Below, in pieces: positions 51,511 through 63,393 of a stretch of DNA of 64,000 nt (the stretch's first letter is position 1; each line of letters starts with the position of its first letter). The position numbers and the translations under genes were made by a program. The notes under the pieces are model-generated. The model saw only the letters and a program-made list of their open reading frames with translations, had not been told where the DNA came from and did not search any database. This DNA is from Panulirus ornatus (lineage: Eukaryota; Arthropoda; Malacostraca; Decapoda; Palinuridae), in the NCBI RefSeq assembly GCF_036320965.1, contig NC_092281.1, positions 10,037,892 to 10,101,891 of the forward strand, in the 5' to 3' direction.

Positions 51511-52404
51511 TTTTTTTTTTTTTTGCCGCTGTCTCCCGCGTTTGCGAGGTAGCGCAAGGAAACAACGAACGAAATGGGCCCAACCCACCCCCATACAGCA
51601 TGTATATACATACGAATCCACACACGCAAAATATACATACCTACACAGCTTTCCATGGTTTACCCCAGAAGCTTCACATGCCCCGATTCAATCCACTGAA
51701 AGACGTCAACCCCGGTATACCACATCGCTCCAATTCACTCTATTCCTTGCCCTTCTTTCACCTCCTGCATGTTCAGGCCCCGATCACACAAAATCTTTTT
51801 CACTCCATCTTTCCACCTCCAATTTGGTCTCCCTCTCCTCCTCGTTCCCTCCACCCCGACACATATATCGCTCTTAGGTCAATCTTCCACACTACATTCT
51901 CTCCATGTGCCCAAACATTTCAAAACACCCTCTTCTGCTTCTCTCAACCACGCTCTTTTTATTTCCACACATCTCTCTTACCCTTACGTTACTTACTCGA
52001 TCAAACAACCTCACACCACACATTGTCCTCAAACATCTCATTTCCAGCACATCCATCCTCCTGCGCACAACTCTATCCATAGCCCACGCCTCGCAACCAT
52101 ACAACATTGTTGGAACCACTATTCCTTCAAACATACTCATTTTTGCTTTCCGAGATAATGTTCTCGACTTCCACACATTCTTCAAGGCTCCCAGAATTTT
52201 CGCCCCCTCCCCCACCCTATGATCCACTTCCGCTTCCATGGTTCCATCCGCTGCCAGGTCCACTCCCAGATATCTAAAACACTTCACTTCCTCCAGTTTT
52301 TCTCCGTTCAAACTCACCTCCCAATTTACTTGACCCTCAACCCTACTGTACCTAATAACCTTGCTCTTATTCACATTTACTCTTAACTTTCTTCTTTCAC
52401 ACAC
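51511..52404 (-). mobile_element. RTE-like LINE, 5'-truncated, 3' end intact (pseudogene)
   Basis: The poly-A tail is the T run at 51511-51524. On the minus strand from 52404 a frame runs CERRKLRVNVNKSKVIRYSR, then EEVKCFRYLGVDLAADGTME, YGCEAWAMDRV, DVLEMRCLRTMCGV and FGHMERM, then stops near 51893. NVNKSKV, FRYLG and YGCEAW are standard motifs after the catalytic core of LINE reverse transcriptases. The catalytic FADD block itself is missing because the element is truncated at about 52404, where (TA)n begins. Below 51893 come further coding remnants (WSDVVYRG then stop) and a 3' region ending CCTCGCAAACGCGGGAGACAG. The family is recalled as common in decapods. Confidence 0.85.
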
Positions 52405-52405
52405 A

Positions 52406-52481
<76 letters not shown>
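52405..52481. repeat. (TA)n tract at the LINE truncation point
   Basis: ATATATGTATAT then pure (AT)n. It adjoins the 5' end of the minus-strand LINE. Confidence 0.92.
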
Positions 52482-52486
<5 letters not shown>

Positions 52487-52776
52487 CACATCTCATAGCA
52501 TAACTCTGCCATGGATGCTTTACATATTCTACATAACTGCTACATATTTACTATGCATTTACACTTACATTTTACATAACTTTCACATAAATGTATTACG
52601 TGCTTATCACAAATTTTCAATGACATTTTACGTGAATGTTATTTGCGTATTCTGCATTTACACTTACATTTGACTGAGCTCCTACTTCCGTATGATACAT
52701 TTACACTCTCACAGAACTGCAACGTACGAATTATGAATTTACTCTCACACACTAATGCTACTTGCGCATATTTACA

Positions 52777-52865
<89 letters not shown>
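52482..52865. repeat. Degenerate ACTTACATTTTACATAA region and (CA)n
   Basis: Positions 52515-52770 hold irregular repeats of TTTACACTTACATTTTAC-like sequence. A pure (CA)n runs 52777-52861. Confidence 0.75.
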
Positions 52866-52867
<2 letters not shown>

Positions 52868-53248
52868 ACCCACACGTTTCACAGCCGCCGTGTACGGTAA
52901 TCTACACTTGTACTTACATTTTACATAAGTGTGGAACGTTTAAGTCCATTTGAAGGTACATTTTACATAAGTGTGGAACGTTTAAGTCCATTCCCACCTT
53001 CAAAGCACGTCGCTAGTGGCCGGAGAGAAAGCGACTTTGACAAAGTTGCTCCTGTGTAAGGAATGGCTGGCGACGGCGAATCTAAAGTTGTTCTTTCATT
53101 GATATTCTCTTCATCGGCCTGGCTTTGGCGAGTTGCTCAGGCACACCAGACCCAGTTACACCACCACGGGTTCTGACGGTGAGGACGAGTGGAAGGGTTT
53201 CCACCCAAGAAGGAATAATTTTCGCCCTCATGAGGTGGGGTCGTGTCT
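52866..53248. other. Unique sequence with 50-bp duplicate
   Basis: ACATTTTACATAAGTGTGGAACGTTTAAGTCCATT occurs twice (about 52915 and 52961). No gene supported. Confidence 0.5.
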
Positions 53249-53330
53249 GGCTTCATGTGAAGGACGCTTTTGGCTTCATGTGAAGGACGCTTTTGACCTC
53301 ATATGAAGGATACTTTTGGCCTTATGTGGT
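53249..53330. repeat. 23-27-bp repeat, about 3.5 units
   Basis: GGCTTCATGTGAAGGACGCT then TTT repeats, with diverged last units (GACCTCATATGAAGGATACT). Confidence 0.85.
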
Positions 53331-54466
53331 GGCAGTTTGTACTCCGGACACTCATCAGATTATCATCGAATGCTGGGACACCTGACTTAGTGATCTAGCC
53401 TCTTGACCAACGGTTCTAACTCCACCGAAGTAATCCTTCTACACCCATTGCTAATCAAACCCAGGAGGAGTATTCTTCTAGACCTATAGCTAATCTAATC
53501 CTCTAGATGGTAGCTGCTTAGTACCTGGAGGTATTGTTTCAAACCTTTTATTTGTTTCTCGAGATCGCAGGATTATTAATTCCAACCCTAACGTTGGGCC
53601 TTCCAGGCTTCAAAGTGTCCAATATTCCAGGTAACTTTAATATCACAGATGACTTCCGGGTTAACTTTCCTCTCATACAAGTTGAATATTTCGGATCTCA
53701 TTCGTTCGCTCGTTCAATCACTGGTTCTTAGGCCTATCAGCAGCCAGGGTCCTTAAGGCCATCAGGGTTAGGTTATATCCACCAACAACTGGAAAAAGTC
53801 TTCAATACCTTCTTCATGGCCTCTCATTATCGTATATGGCCCATTCAGGTCTCATATTTGGCTCTCTCGGGTCTTGCTTGACTCATCTAAGACTAGGATT
53901 GAGTTCCATGAATTCCAGGCCATAATCTCTTTTGACCTGCCACACCCAAAGGTGACTGTTTCATATATAAGGTGTTCCAAGTCCTTATATATAATGCTTT
54001 ACACATATTGCCTTATTCAGACCCCATCGATGGCTTTCCAAACCCCAGGGGTTGGCTTTCCAGACCCCATGACTGGCTTTCCAGACGTTCATATAGTTGC
54101 TGAGGGATATGTTCTGCCTGTTCCAGACACCGTGTCGATCGCCTCGGACCCTAATTTTGTTGTATCGAACCCCACATCAGCTATTTTACGGGTTAAGTCA
54201 AAACCTCTGCTCTCTCTCTCTCAGATACTCTTTAGACTGATTCAGACCTTATTGCCATTACTATTTGCATCCCGTGTTGTTGAGTATTTCCTCACAGTGA
54301 GCGCAATATAACGGGGATATCATCTCTATATAAAACATCATTCATTACGAAGGATCAACTGGCATTTTGTGATGTTATTTATTTCCACAATGCCACTGAA
54401 TCAGCAGTGAATCTATCATCAACATGGCCAAAGGCGAGTTGGTCATATTTGCATAAACCGAGGCTG
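53331..54466. other. Mostly unique sequence, traces of old repeats
   Basis: Loose repeats of CTTCTASACCYATWGCTAATC (53430-53500) and GGCTTTCCAGACCCCAT (54030-54085, three copies at about 22 bp). The 145-codon plus open frame ending at 54311 runs through the latter, and I do not call it a gene. Confidence 0.45.
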
Positions 54467-54635
54467 GGATGGTTGGCTGGTCTTATCCTCATCGACTGAC
54501 TGCCAGGGGTCGTTAAAGTGGCCATCGTCGTTAAGTTATAACCATCGATCGAGAGCGTGAAAGCCTACTTCAGGTGTTCAAGATACTTCGAAGATTTTAC
54601 ACACTCACAGTGCATATTCATGGCCCTTCATCTCC

Positions 54636-54709
<74 letters not shown>
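54467..54709 (+). repeat. Dispersed repeat copy followed by (AT)n
   Basis: A diverged copy of the element at 43185-43370, in the same orientation. It ends in CATCTCCGA and is followed directly by (AT)n (54640-54709). Confidence 0.5.
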
Positions 54710-54713
<4 letters not shown>

Positions 54714-55056
54714 AAAGTCTTAAATACCAAAGTACTTTAACTGGAATAATACCAAACTAGATATTATAGACGTGACTTACAACTCAATACAAATATATAC
54801 AAAGCACAAGCAATACATACCATTATTTGCCCAAGTCATATTCTTATTATTTTCATGATCCTGTCCTAAACTTGAGGACCATAATTGTAGCGATATTGAA
54901 ACTGTCTTCGCTGTTTTACTTTTTTTCTTCAGAATTCAGCCATATTAGCAGAATTATAGGTTTTGTAGAAGGATCTACGCGTAAGGTCTATCGCTTCGCA
55001 TTGTTGGAAATGCATGACGTTTGAGTGTTCTCAGGAAGAGCAGTGTGAAGCATAAG

Positions 55057-55060
<4 letters not shown>
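54710..55060. other. Unique sequence
   Basis: No gene or repeat recognised. Confidence 0.4.

Positions 55061-55133
<73 letters not shown>
55061..55133. repeat. (CT)n microsatellite
   Basis: A pure (CT)n of about 73 bp. A C run follows at 55206-55215. Confidence 0.92.
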
Positions 55134-55136
<3 letters not shown>

Positions 55137-55904
55137 GAAGGTGCTCTTCTGCGGCGTTCGTTTTCTGTGGGCGTTTCGGCGGCTGAGGGAGGGTGTGGGA
55201 GAGTTCCCCCCCCCCTGCCCCACGTCCCCCCCTGGTCCTCAGAGACCTTGCCTCGAACATATTGGCTGTCTCGTCCAGTTGTATTGGAAGGTACTTTGCC
55301 TCACGGGAAAGAAAAGGCGCGTCGAAGAAAAGCTTCCCGATAGTTAGATGTTGGGTTCGTGAGTGGCTGGAGGTGGGGCAAAACAGCTGTTGCAGCTGCA
55401 TGTACATAGAACTCCAGCAGGAGTTGGAGGGTACAAGAGATGTATTGGTGACAGCATTTCTTTATTAACTGTATCTGGCAGATGTTCCTTGAACTTCTTC
55501 ACTTTTTTTTTTCTTTTTTTGAGCTGATTTTGGATCTAGTTTGATATTTCCGAATATTATCGAGGGAATCACAAGGATTTGGTTATGTATATATATGCAT
55601 GACTCGATTTCTCAGAGGTACTCCTGTCTCAAGGCTGTGTCGATATACTTCGTGGAACGTTGGATACGTTCATCAAACATTGTGTAGCGTCGCTGCCCCA
55701 GATGTCCCTCTTCCCCAAGCACACAAAAATGAACCAGAAAATTTTTTTAGGGAAAAGAAACCATATCGTGAGCTTCATAACTACGTGGGTTCTGATCCCC
55801 TTAATGGAATCTGTTTAAATGTAATACACAGCGGAATGCCTTTTCTCCCGCAACACTGGAGGTCATTTGACATATATAATTGATCGCTACCTCCAACCTG
55901 TGCT
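55134..55904. other. Unique sequence
   Basis: No gene recognised. Open frames up to 108 codons (plus, through the (CT)n) show no family motif. Confidence 0.4.
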
Positions 55905-56092
55905 TAGCAGAACCGAACCCCTCACCTCATTAAAAGCGACACTTGCCAACTGCTTCACGATCCTTCGAACCATACCCTCAGCTAGTAAAAGCGACACTTA
56001 CCAACTGCTTCACGATGTTTCGAACCGAACCCCTCAACCATTAAATGCGACACTTGCCAACTGCTTCACGATCCTTCGAACCAGACTCCGAG
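55905..56092. repeat. ~56-bp tandem repeat, three units
   Basis: Units at about 55932, 55987 and 56043 share AAAAGCGACACTTRCCAACT, GCTTCACGAT and CTTCGAACC. Confidence 0.9.
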
Positions 56093-56446
56093 AGACATCA
56101 GTATCGTTTGTTTTTGGGGGAAGAGCGAGTCGATGCCTCGGACTTGGTCGAATCTATCCCCTTGTTTTGATAGGTTAATATCACTGGTCCTGTAATTTAT
56201 GAAAGTTAATCTTTGCAAATTGATGCTATGAAAGAATGTTTTAGGATATAGTTGGGTTGTTGTGAGCCCACTAAACCGCATGTTTGTGGATGGAGACGCA
56301 GGGAAGAGTGAGTGTTGCTTTGAACACACCGAAACGTCTGTGCGTTGAGGGAAAAGGCATTCTCGCGTTACAGATTTTTTTCTCAGTAAAATAGACCATT
56401 CGTGTAAGGTGGCAGAGAGTAATAAAGTATGTCACTTCCTCTCAGT
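56093..56446. other. Unique sequence
   Basis: No gene recognised. Confidence 0.4.
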
Positions 56447-56848
56447 AAAGACGGGGCAACACGAGTGTAAAACTCTCTCCCCAGAACACACAGTGATTAC
56501 AAATAGTAATCACATACACACAAACAGTGATTACAAATAGTAATCACATAGACACAAACAGTGATTACAAATAGTAATCACATACACACAAACAGTGATT
56601 ACAAATAGTAATCACATACACACAAACAGTGATTACAAATAGTAATCACATACACACAAACTGTAATTACAAATAGTAATCACATACACACAAACAGTAA
56701 TTACATATAGTAATCACATACAAACAGTAATTACAAATAGTAATCACATACACACCAACAGTAATTACAGATAGTAATCACCTACACACAAGAGACGGGG
56801 CCCCACGAGTTTAGATCTCTCTCCTCGTCTTGTATTTACAAATTGTTG

Positions 56849-56904
<56 letters not shown>
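56447..56904. repeat. Hairpin-bearing 34-bp array between two dispersed-repeat heads
   Basis: A head block (GACGGGGCAACACGAGTGTA, CTCTCTCCCC) at 56447-56485 leads into nine units of about 34 bp (56492-56782). Each contains GTGATTAC-AAATA-GTAATCAC (five perfect) or GTAATTAC with the same right arm (four). A second head block (GACGGGGCCCCACGAGTTTA) lies at 56793-56815 and leads to (CA)n (56851-56903). The head also occurs at 18066, suggesting an interspersed repeat whose 3' part was tandemly amplified here. Confidence 0.8.
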
Positions 56905-57261
56905 AGTTATACACGTTCCTCATTACCTTAATGGCCTGGTAGTATATGACATCAGCAATTGATAATCCATCATGAAATATATAGAACTTAACATGAGTTA
57001 TTAGCAATTCAATTTCGTCTGGAGTTATACTCTGATGTATCATATTTCAATTTCTTCTGGTGTCATAATCTGATGTACTATATTTGATATAGATATATTG
57101 TTCATGAAATTCATGAACTGTGAGATAAATCTTTCCCACGTGCAGAATCAAATAAAGAACCACACGCAGAAGGTCATGGTAGAAATGAAGTTCAATTATC
57201 ATTTTAGGAAATTATTATTTTGGGAAAGTGTCTCTCCAAACATTGGATTTGAACGCCTTAA
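56905..57261. other. Unique sequence
   Basis: TCAATTTCNTCTGG and GTNATAATCTGATGTA appear twice around 57010-57075, a short local duplication. No gene. Confidence 0.4.
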
Positions 57262-57561
57262 CGATACGACCCTAGCGCATGACGGTACGACCCTTGTGCA
57301 CGACGGTACGAACCTTGCGCACGACGGTACGACCCCCAGCGCACTACGGTACGACTCTTGCGCACGACGGCACTACCCTTGTTCACGACGGTACGACCCT
57401 TGTGCACGACGGTACGATCCTAACGCACTACGGTACGACTGTTGCGCACGACGGCACTACCCTTGTGCACGACGGTACGACCCTTAATCACGACGGTACG
57501 ACTCTTGAGTACGACGCTACGACCCATAAGTACTACGGTACGACCCCTGAGCGTAGTGAAA
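57262..57561. repeat. 21-bp minisatellite, orientation 2
   Basis: Fourteen units of 21 bp read CGGTACGACCCTTGTGCACG plus A, with ordered variants. Units 4-7 and 8-11 repeat the same variant order (a CACTA-ended unit, a GACTNTTGCGC unit, a CGGCACTACCC unit, a CGGTACGACCCTT unit), a four-unit higher-order period of 84 bp. The minus strand reads VVLKGRT-like heptads, as does the plus strand of 34825-34945. Confidence 0.88.
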
Positions 57562-58476
<915 letters not shown>

Positions 58477-58546
58477 CGGGGAAGGGAGGTCACTAGGAAA
58501 CGCCGGAATATTCCTCTGAACATTCTAAACATGTTGTGTTCCGTCT

Positions 58547-58641
58547 TGCTCCTCCTCCTCCTCCTCCTCGTCCTCCTCCTCCTCCTCCTCCTCCTCCTCC
58601 TCCTCCTCCTCCTCCTCCTCCTCCTCCTCCTCCTCCTCCTC
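58547..58641. repeat. (CTC)n trinucleotide tract
   Basis: A (CTC)n of about 95 bp with one GTC interruption at 58569-58571. Confidence 0.92.
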
Positions 58642-58875
58642 GCTCAGCTCTGCCGTAATAGGAGGAAGGACCTAGGCTGGGACTGCCTGGCTCCCCAACC
58701 CACTTAGGTTAAGTCTCGAAGAACACTGGAAAAACTCGTTCTCTTCCTCCCCCAACCCACCACCCAACCCTCAGTAGACCTTGTTAACAAGAGCATAACA
58801 CGGCCTTCTTCTCCAGCCCAGGAAGGTGTCTTTAGGAGGAGGAAGACTTCAGACGAAGAAAAAAAAGAAAATGTA

Positions 58876-58967
<92 letters not shown>
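58642..58967. repeat. Unique DNA then (CT)n tract
   Basis: Positions 58642-58877 are unique. A pure (CT)n runs at about 58879-58967. Confidence 0.85.
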
Positions 58968-58970
<3 letters not shown>

Positions 58971-59460
58971 GACTTAGTTCCTCACGCCTGGCATTACCCC
59001 CTCCTGCCGTCAGGGAGGTATTGTTGTACGGTACCTAGTCGACAGAAGGCGCTCGCCCCCGCGTAAGAATTCGCCCTACGGCATCCCAAGATGAGTACAT
59101 CCTCAGATCGACGCTGTGCCGACTGACTGACGAACACACAGAGGGTTCTGCCTGGCCTCGACCACCCCGAGCGGGATTTGGAGACGATTTTAAGGTATCG
59201 GAATCGCCCTTGTGTCTGGGATGGTACTACACGGACGTTTCTCCCGCGCAGTGGATCAAAAGGTCCTGCCTCCTTGCTGTGGTCAGGTGTATGGATGATC
59301 CTTTGATGGAAGAGACTGCTGAGAATTGTGCTACCAGGATAACAAGAACAGCAGCTTGAGTACAGTGGTCCCGACAGAGCAGGAAGAACAGCAAGGTAGA
59401 CAGCGAACTGATTCACAGCAGCTTTGAACAGCACCTTGGCTGGACGTATGATAAGAGGGA
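58968..59460 (-). other. GC-rich region with unrecognised 146-codon open frame
   Basis: The minus strand is open at 58994-59434 with mixed composition and no simple repeat. I find no domain or splice signals. It is listed because it is one of few non-repetitive long frames. Chance openness is likely. Confidence 0.2.
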
Positions 59461-59715
59461 CGGCAGCGAGAATAGCTCACGGAAATTAATATTTTTTTGT
59501 GCGTGCAAGTGAAGAAAACTGGGCATATGCAGGCCAGCCATAACATGAACAGCAGCAGGTCAGCACACAACAGAAGGATACCGTTATCCCTGCAACAGAA
59601 ACAGCAGGTAAATCTTTCAGCAGCAGACCAGCTATACGTGCAACAGGAGCAGCAAAGAGCAGCATCAGCATCAGCTGGCCAGTTTTACAGGTCAGGTACA
59701 AGCAGCTGAACACAA
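59461..59715. repeat. CAG-rich degenerate sequence
   Basis: Frequent CAGCAG, GCAACAG and AGCAGCA words without a fixed period. The Gln-rich plus frame is short. Confidence 0.45.
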
Positions 59716-59888
59716 CAGGAGCTGTTCTGTTTAAGTAGCGTCTACCTTTAATGCAAACAGCTCTCTGTTCTGTACTGAGTCTTTGTTGACGTAAAATGTT
59801 ATATACGATTTTACCTACACATCAAACATTTGGTGAATACACACACACTTTGAACTGCAATATTAGTTTTAATAAATGCCCGAGTCAT

Positions 59889-59935
<47 letters not shown>

Positions 59936-61031
59936 ATGTGTGTGTGTGTGGGATAGTAGAGGAGGGAGTAGAGGAGGGAGTGTCATCCACCGTGACGCAA
60001 GCTTGGAGTTTGAGGGGAGGTAAAGTTGGCTTCGGCTGCAGGTGTTCTCAGGCTGACGCCTGCGGTTGTAAAGTTTGGCTCGCGTGGGCTATTCATGGTA
60101 TCAGAACAAGAGGGCCCCAGTGTCCTCTCTCCTTGCCTCATGATGATAATGAGGATTCGCTTCACTTATGGAAATGACTTCTGTTAACCTGTAGGTGGAA
60201 TTGATCTTCGTACTTCCATACTATTGAGGTATTCATGGTGGGATGTTTTTGATATAGTTACTTAGTTTCTACCACAAGAGTCCCTTCTATCCTTATAGGT
60301 CTCCTGCAGCGCTCAGAAAGCTGGCCTCGTCCACCGGTCGAGGACCCCGAGATCACCAAGCGGTGTAGATGAGGTCCTCAAAGTTGGTGCATCTCAGTCC
60401 TTCCCCTGACAATGATACAGTCTCCATACATCCCGCTAGACCTATGTATCACTCTCAAAGTCTTCTTCTTCCTCCCACACCTGTAGTATTCTGTCTTCCT
60501 TAACCACATCCCAGCAGACTGTACGCGATATACACCTATGTCCCCAACGATTTATCAAGCCATGAGACTATCAGTATGTCAAAATTATCCTTTTTATCTT
60601 AACCGATAAAGTAATGAAGGTTTTCGTATATAAGTTAAAGGGTATTGTTATTATCATCATTATTATTCAGGACAGCATATACATCATATCTCTCAAGATC
60701 CTTTTACCTTCTTTCCTTTTCGACGTGATTGAATACGACGTAGCAATTATGGTGAACTGAAAGAACGTACTTGTATCTTATACTAAAGATACGATGGCAC
60801 GTTAGCTGGATGGGAAGATTGAAATGTATTTGCACGTTGCAGTGTTATGCATAAGATATTTGCCCTTGAAGTTTACCCAAACATGCAATGAATTCGTCAA
60901 GCGAAGCTAGAACCTAAGCTTATAATCTTCCCATAATTATGCATAATTGTCTAATGTATCATCATTAATTTACCAGTCAGCAGTTTGTGAGCCATTATCC
61001 CTATTATCTCTCTTGTTATCTTTGTTGTCAG

Positions 61032-61033
<2 letters not shown>
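59716..61033. other. Unique sequence with short (TA)n-(TG)n
   Basis: (AT)n at 59900-59932 and a short (TG)n at 59937-59950, followed by GGAGGGAGTAGAGGAGGGAG. Nothing else recognised to 61033. Confidence 0.45.
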
Positions 61034-61117
<84 letters not shown>

Positions 61118-61358
61118 TTCTTTCATACTATTCGCTATTTCCCGCGTTAGCAAGGTAGCGTTAAGAACAGAGGACTGGGCCTCTGAGGGAATATCATCAC
61201 CTGGCCTCGTTCTCTGTTCCTTCTTTTGGGAAAAAAAAAAAAAAAAAAAAAAAAAACGAGAGGGGAGGATTTCCAGCCCCCCGCTCCCTCCCCTTTTAGT
61301 CGCCTTCTACGACACGCAGGGAATACGTGGGAAGTATTCTTTCTTCCCTATCCCCAGG

Positions 61359-61444
<86 letters not shown>
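61034..61444 (-). mobile_element. SINE-like element (245 bp) between two (TA)n tracts
   Basis: (TA)n at 61034-61115, element 61116-61360, (TA)n at 61361-61444. Plus-strand landmarks are CATACTATTCGCTATTTCCC, GCGTTAGCAAGGTAGCG, AACAGAGGACTGGGCC, an A run of 26 (61231-61256), GAGGGGAGGATTTCCAGCCC, TAGTCGCCTTCTACGACACG and CTATCCCCAGGGA. The core matches both the element at 8955-9065 and the 3' end of the LINE at 51.5 kb, so the likely element sense is minus. It resembles a short repeat I recall as very common in decapods. Confidence 0.72.
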
Positions 61445-61446
<2 letters not shown>

Positions 61447-61479
61447 CACGTAAACGTAACGTTTTAAGTAACAGTTTTA

Positions 61480-61620
61480 ATTAAGGTCTTAGCCAACTGT
61501 CAGTTATAATTCATAAGACAAGACCTTATTCCTGGTCGCGCTATTAGAGCCATGAGAGGTCAAACGAGCTCATTAACCCGCTCATTATGGCCACCATGGG
61601 GGGGGGGGCAGTTGGACTTG
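61480..61620 (+). repeat. Dispersed repeat, copy 1 (pair with 63265)
   Basis: The ordered blocks ATAATT, ACAAGACC, TTCCTGGTC, GTCAAACGAGCTCATTA and CGCTCATTATGGCC align with 63265-63362 (ACAAGACCAGGTTCCTGGTC, GTCAAATGAGCTCATTA and CGCCCATTACAGCC). A short G run (61599-61608) follows this copy. Confidence 0.55.
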
Positions 61621-61741
61621 AAGTGACAGCGGAGTTAAGCTGTTCAGGTACAGGGGGTGTTGTACAAGGCCGTCAAGACCTGGCCATAATTAAGGGTTTG
61701 CAACTCGACTGTAGAACTCTTTCTCATTCTCTTCCCCCGTA

Positions 61742-61743
<2 letters not shown>

Positions 61744-61797
<54 letters not shown>
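61744..61797. repeat. (CA)n microsatellite
   Basis: A pure (CA)n of about 54 bp. Confidence 0.92.
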
Positions 61798-61798
<1 letters not shown>

Positions 61799-62119
61799 AA
61801 AGCATTAGGGGGGGAGGGGGCAAAAGAAAATGGAAAATAGAACTGTAAATCTCGTCTCTAAATATGCCATGGTTTCCGAACCCACACTAAGCAACGACTT
61901 GGGCCATAATCTCCTCATATTCCTCTCACATTTATCTATAACGTTGTTGAATTTTGGATCTTCGCTTTGCTGGTGATCCGCAACTCACATCTCATTCTCT
62001 CCAGGGTTGTCGAAACCTCCCCTCGCCTCGTTTGGCACACCTCAAAGAAAACCGGTTGCAGGTCTCAACTATTAAGGAAAAATCTCTTCAGTGGGATGTT
62101 TAACTCTTGCTACGTCCTC
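61798..62119. other. Unique sequence
   Basis: No gene recognised. Confidence 0.4.
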
Positions 62120-62430
62120 TCCTCCTCTCTCCTCCTGCCCCTCCTCCTGCTTCCTCCCTCCTCCTCCTCCTCCCTCCTCCTCCTCCTCCTCCTCCTCCTC
62201 CTTCCTCCTCCTCCTCCTCCTCCTCCTCCTCCTCCTCCTCCTCCTCCTCCTTCCTCCTCCTCCTTCCTCTTCTTCCTCCTCCTCCTCCTCCTCCTCCTCC
62301 TCCTCCTCCTCCTCCTCCTCCTCCTCCCTCCTCCTCCTCCTCCTCCTCCTCCTCCTCCTCCTCCTCCTCCTCCTCCTCCTCCTCCTTAACCCCTCTCCCC
62401 TCCCCCCACAACCCCCCACCCCCCCACTCC
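62120..62430. repeat. (CCT)n pyrimidine block
   Basis: About 270 bp of (CCT)n with frame-shifting CTT and CCC interruptions, then C-rich DNA to about 62430. The plus strand is almost pure pyrimidine. The poly-Pro, poly-Ser, poly-Leu and poly-Glu frames are artefacts. Confidence 0.92.
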
Positions 62431-63200
<770 letters not shown>

Positions 63201-63264
63201 GGTACAGACTACCCTCTGTATTCCATTTGAGTTTAGCCCTGATGGAGCTACTCCGGACGATTGT

Positions 63265-63370
63265 ATGTATCATAATTACCAACACAAGACCAGGTTCCTG
63301 GTCTCACTAATAAAGCAATAAACAGTCAAATGAGCTCATTACTTCGCCCATTACAGCCAGCTGTGGCGGA
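63265..63370 (+). repeat. Dispersed repeat, copy 2 (pair with 61480)
   Basis: Aligns with 61480-61620 over GTCAAATGAGCTCATTA and neighbouring blocks. Both copies lie just 3' of microsatellite clusters. Confidence 0.55.
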
Positions 63371-63393
63371 AGTTGGGATCTGGGACTGACTGT

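Noticed and set aside
48202..51656. Three overlapping minus-strand open frames of about 960-1140 codons
   Set aside because: They are translations of the 34-bp minisatellite, which has no minus-strand stop in any phase. They also run into (GA)n, (ATT)n and LINE sequence at their ends.
56492..56782. CRISPR-like array (palindromic repeats at regular spacing)
   Set aside because: The sequence between the palindromes is itself repeated, with no unique spacers and no cas genes. The context is eukaryotic.
58994..59434. 146-codon minus-strand frame as a gene
   Set aside because: No domain, no splice signals and no start context. Kept only as an unrecognised open region.
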